In this document: positions 52,990 through 53,057 of the stretch, in pieces | Position numbering within the stretch: the first letter of the stretch is position 1 | Layout of the letters: every line of letters starts with the position of its first letter | Assembly (NCBI GenBank): GCA_938005675.1 | Contig: CALKXH010000015.1 | Span: 1-53,057, forward strand | Direction of reading: 5' to 3' | Length of the DNA stretch: 53,057 bases | Origin: an uncultured Anaerolineae bacterium | GTDB lineage: Bacteria > Chloroflexota > Anaerolineae > Aggregatilineales > UBA2796 | Notes under the pieces: model-generated | Told to the model about the DNA's origin: nothing | The model's database searches: none | What the model saw: only the letters and a program-made list of their open reading frames with translations | Program-made: the position numbers and the translations under genes

Positions 52990-53057
52990 ATGCTCACTAA
53001 GGCGCAGATAGAGGCGCTCAAGGGCGATTCGGATCGGCTCGCGCGGCTGATCGCGGC
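52990..53057 (+). CDS. Start of an unidentified gene, cut by window edge
   Basis: An open frame from ATG 52990, seven bases after the dehydrogenase stop, preceded by GAGGG. Only 22 residues are visible (MLTKAQIEALKGDSDRLARL then IA). It does not match the start of any lysine-pathway protein I recognise. Spacing suggests the same operon. Confidence 0.5.
   Translation, partial: MLTKAQIEALKGDSDRLARLIA

Overview
The window is a compact, GC-rich bacterial chromosome segment. Genes lie on both strands, many stop and start codons overlap, and I saw no rRNA, tRNA, CRISPR array or insertion sequence. Proline/threonine-rich lipoprotein linkers, SH3-like domains on secreted proteins, LysM lipoproteins, PD40/TolB-like propellers and a Thermus-type lysine pathway gene suggest a member of the Chloroflexota (Anaerolineae-like). 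This is an inference from gene style, without any database search.

Layout. 1-12.4 kb: class A penicillin-binding protein (cut by the window start), SGNH hydrolase coupled to queG, a GT4 glycosyltransferase, tyrA-aroE, a membrane operon (propeller protein, DUF318-type permease, TIGR03943 protein) and a secreted NagZ-like glycosidase. 12.4-24.2 kb: an AT-richer intergenic patch with a near-consensus promoter, followed by seven co-directional genes. They encode a zinc-ribbon/membrane/propeller protein, a large helical coiled-coil protein, a second coiled-coil protein, an AAA+ ATPase, a radical SAM activase-like protein, a P-loop GTPase and a 986-residue protein that resembles GTPase-associated protein 1. 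This is the most unusual part of the window. It looks like one multi-protein NTP-dependent machine, possibly a relative of the GTPase-centred conflict systems predicted by comparative genomics.

24.2-38.6 kb: acetyl-CoA synthetase, PHP phosphoesterase and OsmC (the last two from overlapping divergent promoters), a C39-like peptidase with TPRs, a soluble histidine kinase with two stand-alone receivers, VOC protein, LysM lipoprotein, NUDIX hydrolase, TPR lipoprotein, PIG-L deacetylase, phosphoribosyltransferase, a receiver overlapping a GNAT acetyltransferase, and a BCP-type peroxiredoxin. 38.6-41.2 kb: pyrH and the rpsB-tsf operon with its promoter and a U-tract terminator. 41.2-53 kb: cyclic 2,3-diphosphoglycerate synthetase-like protein, macrolide-type glycosyltransferase, VIT/VWA protein, secreted esterase, a polytopic membrane protein, two tandem secreted SH3-like paralogues, and an aconitase-family small subunit coupled to a homoisocitrate dehydrogenase-like gene (alpha-aminoadipate lysine route).

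Coding starts were chosen from ribosome-binding sites, signal peptides and family length. Promoters and terminators are pattern calls by eye. Domain names come from motifs I can read; borderline assignments are marked.
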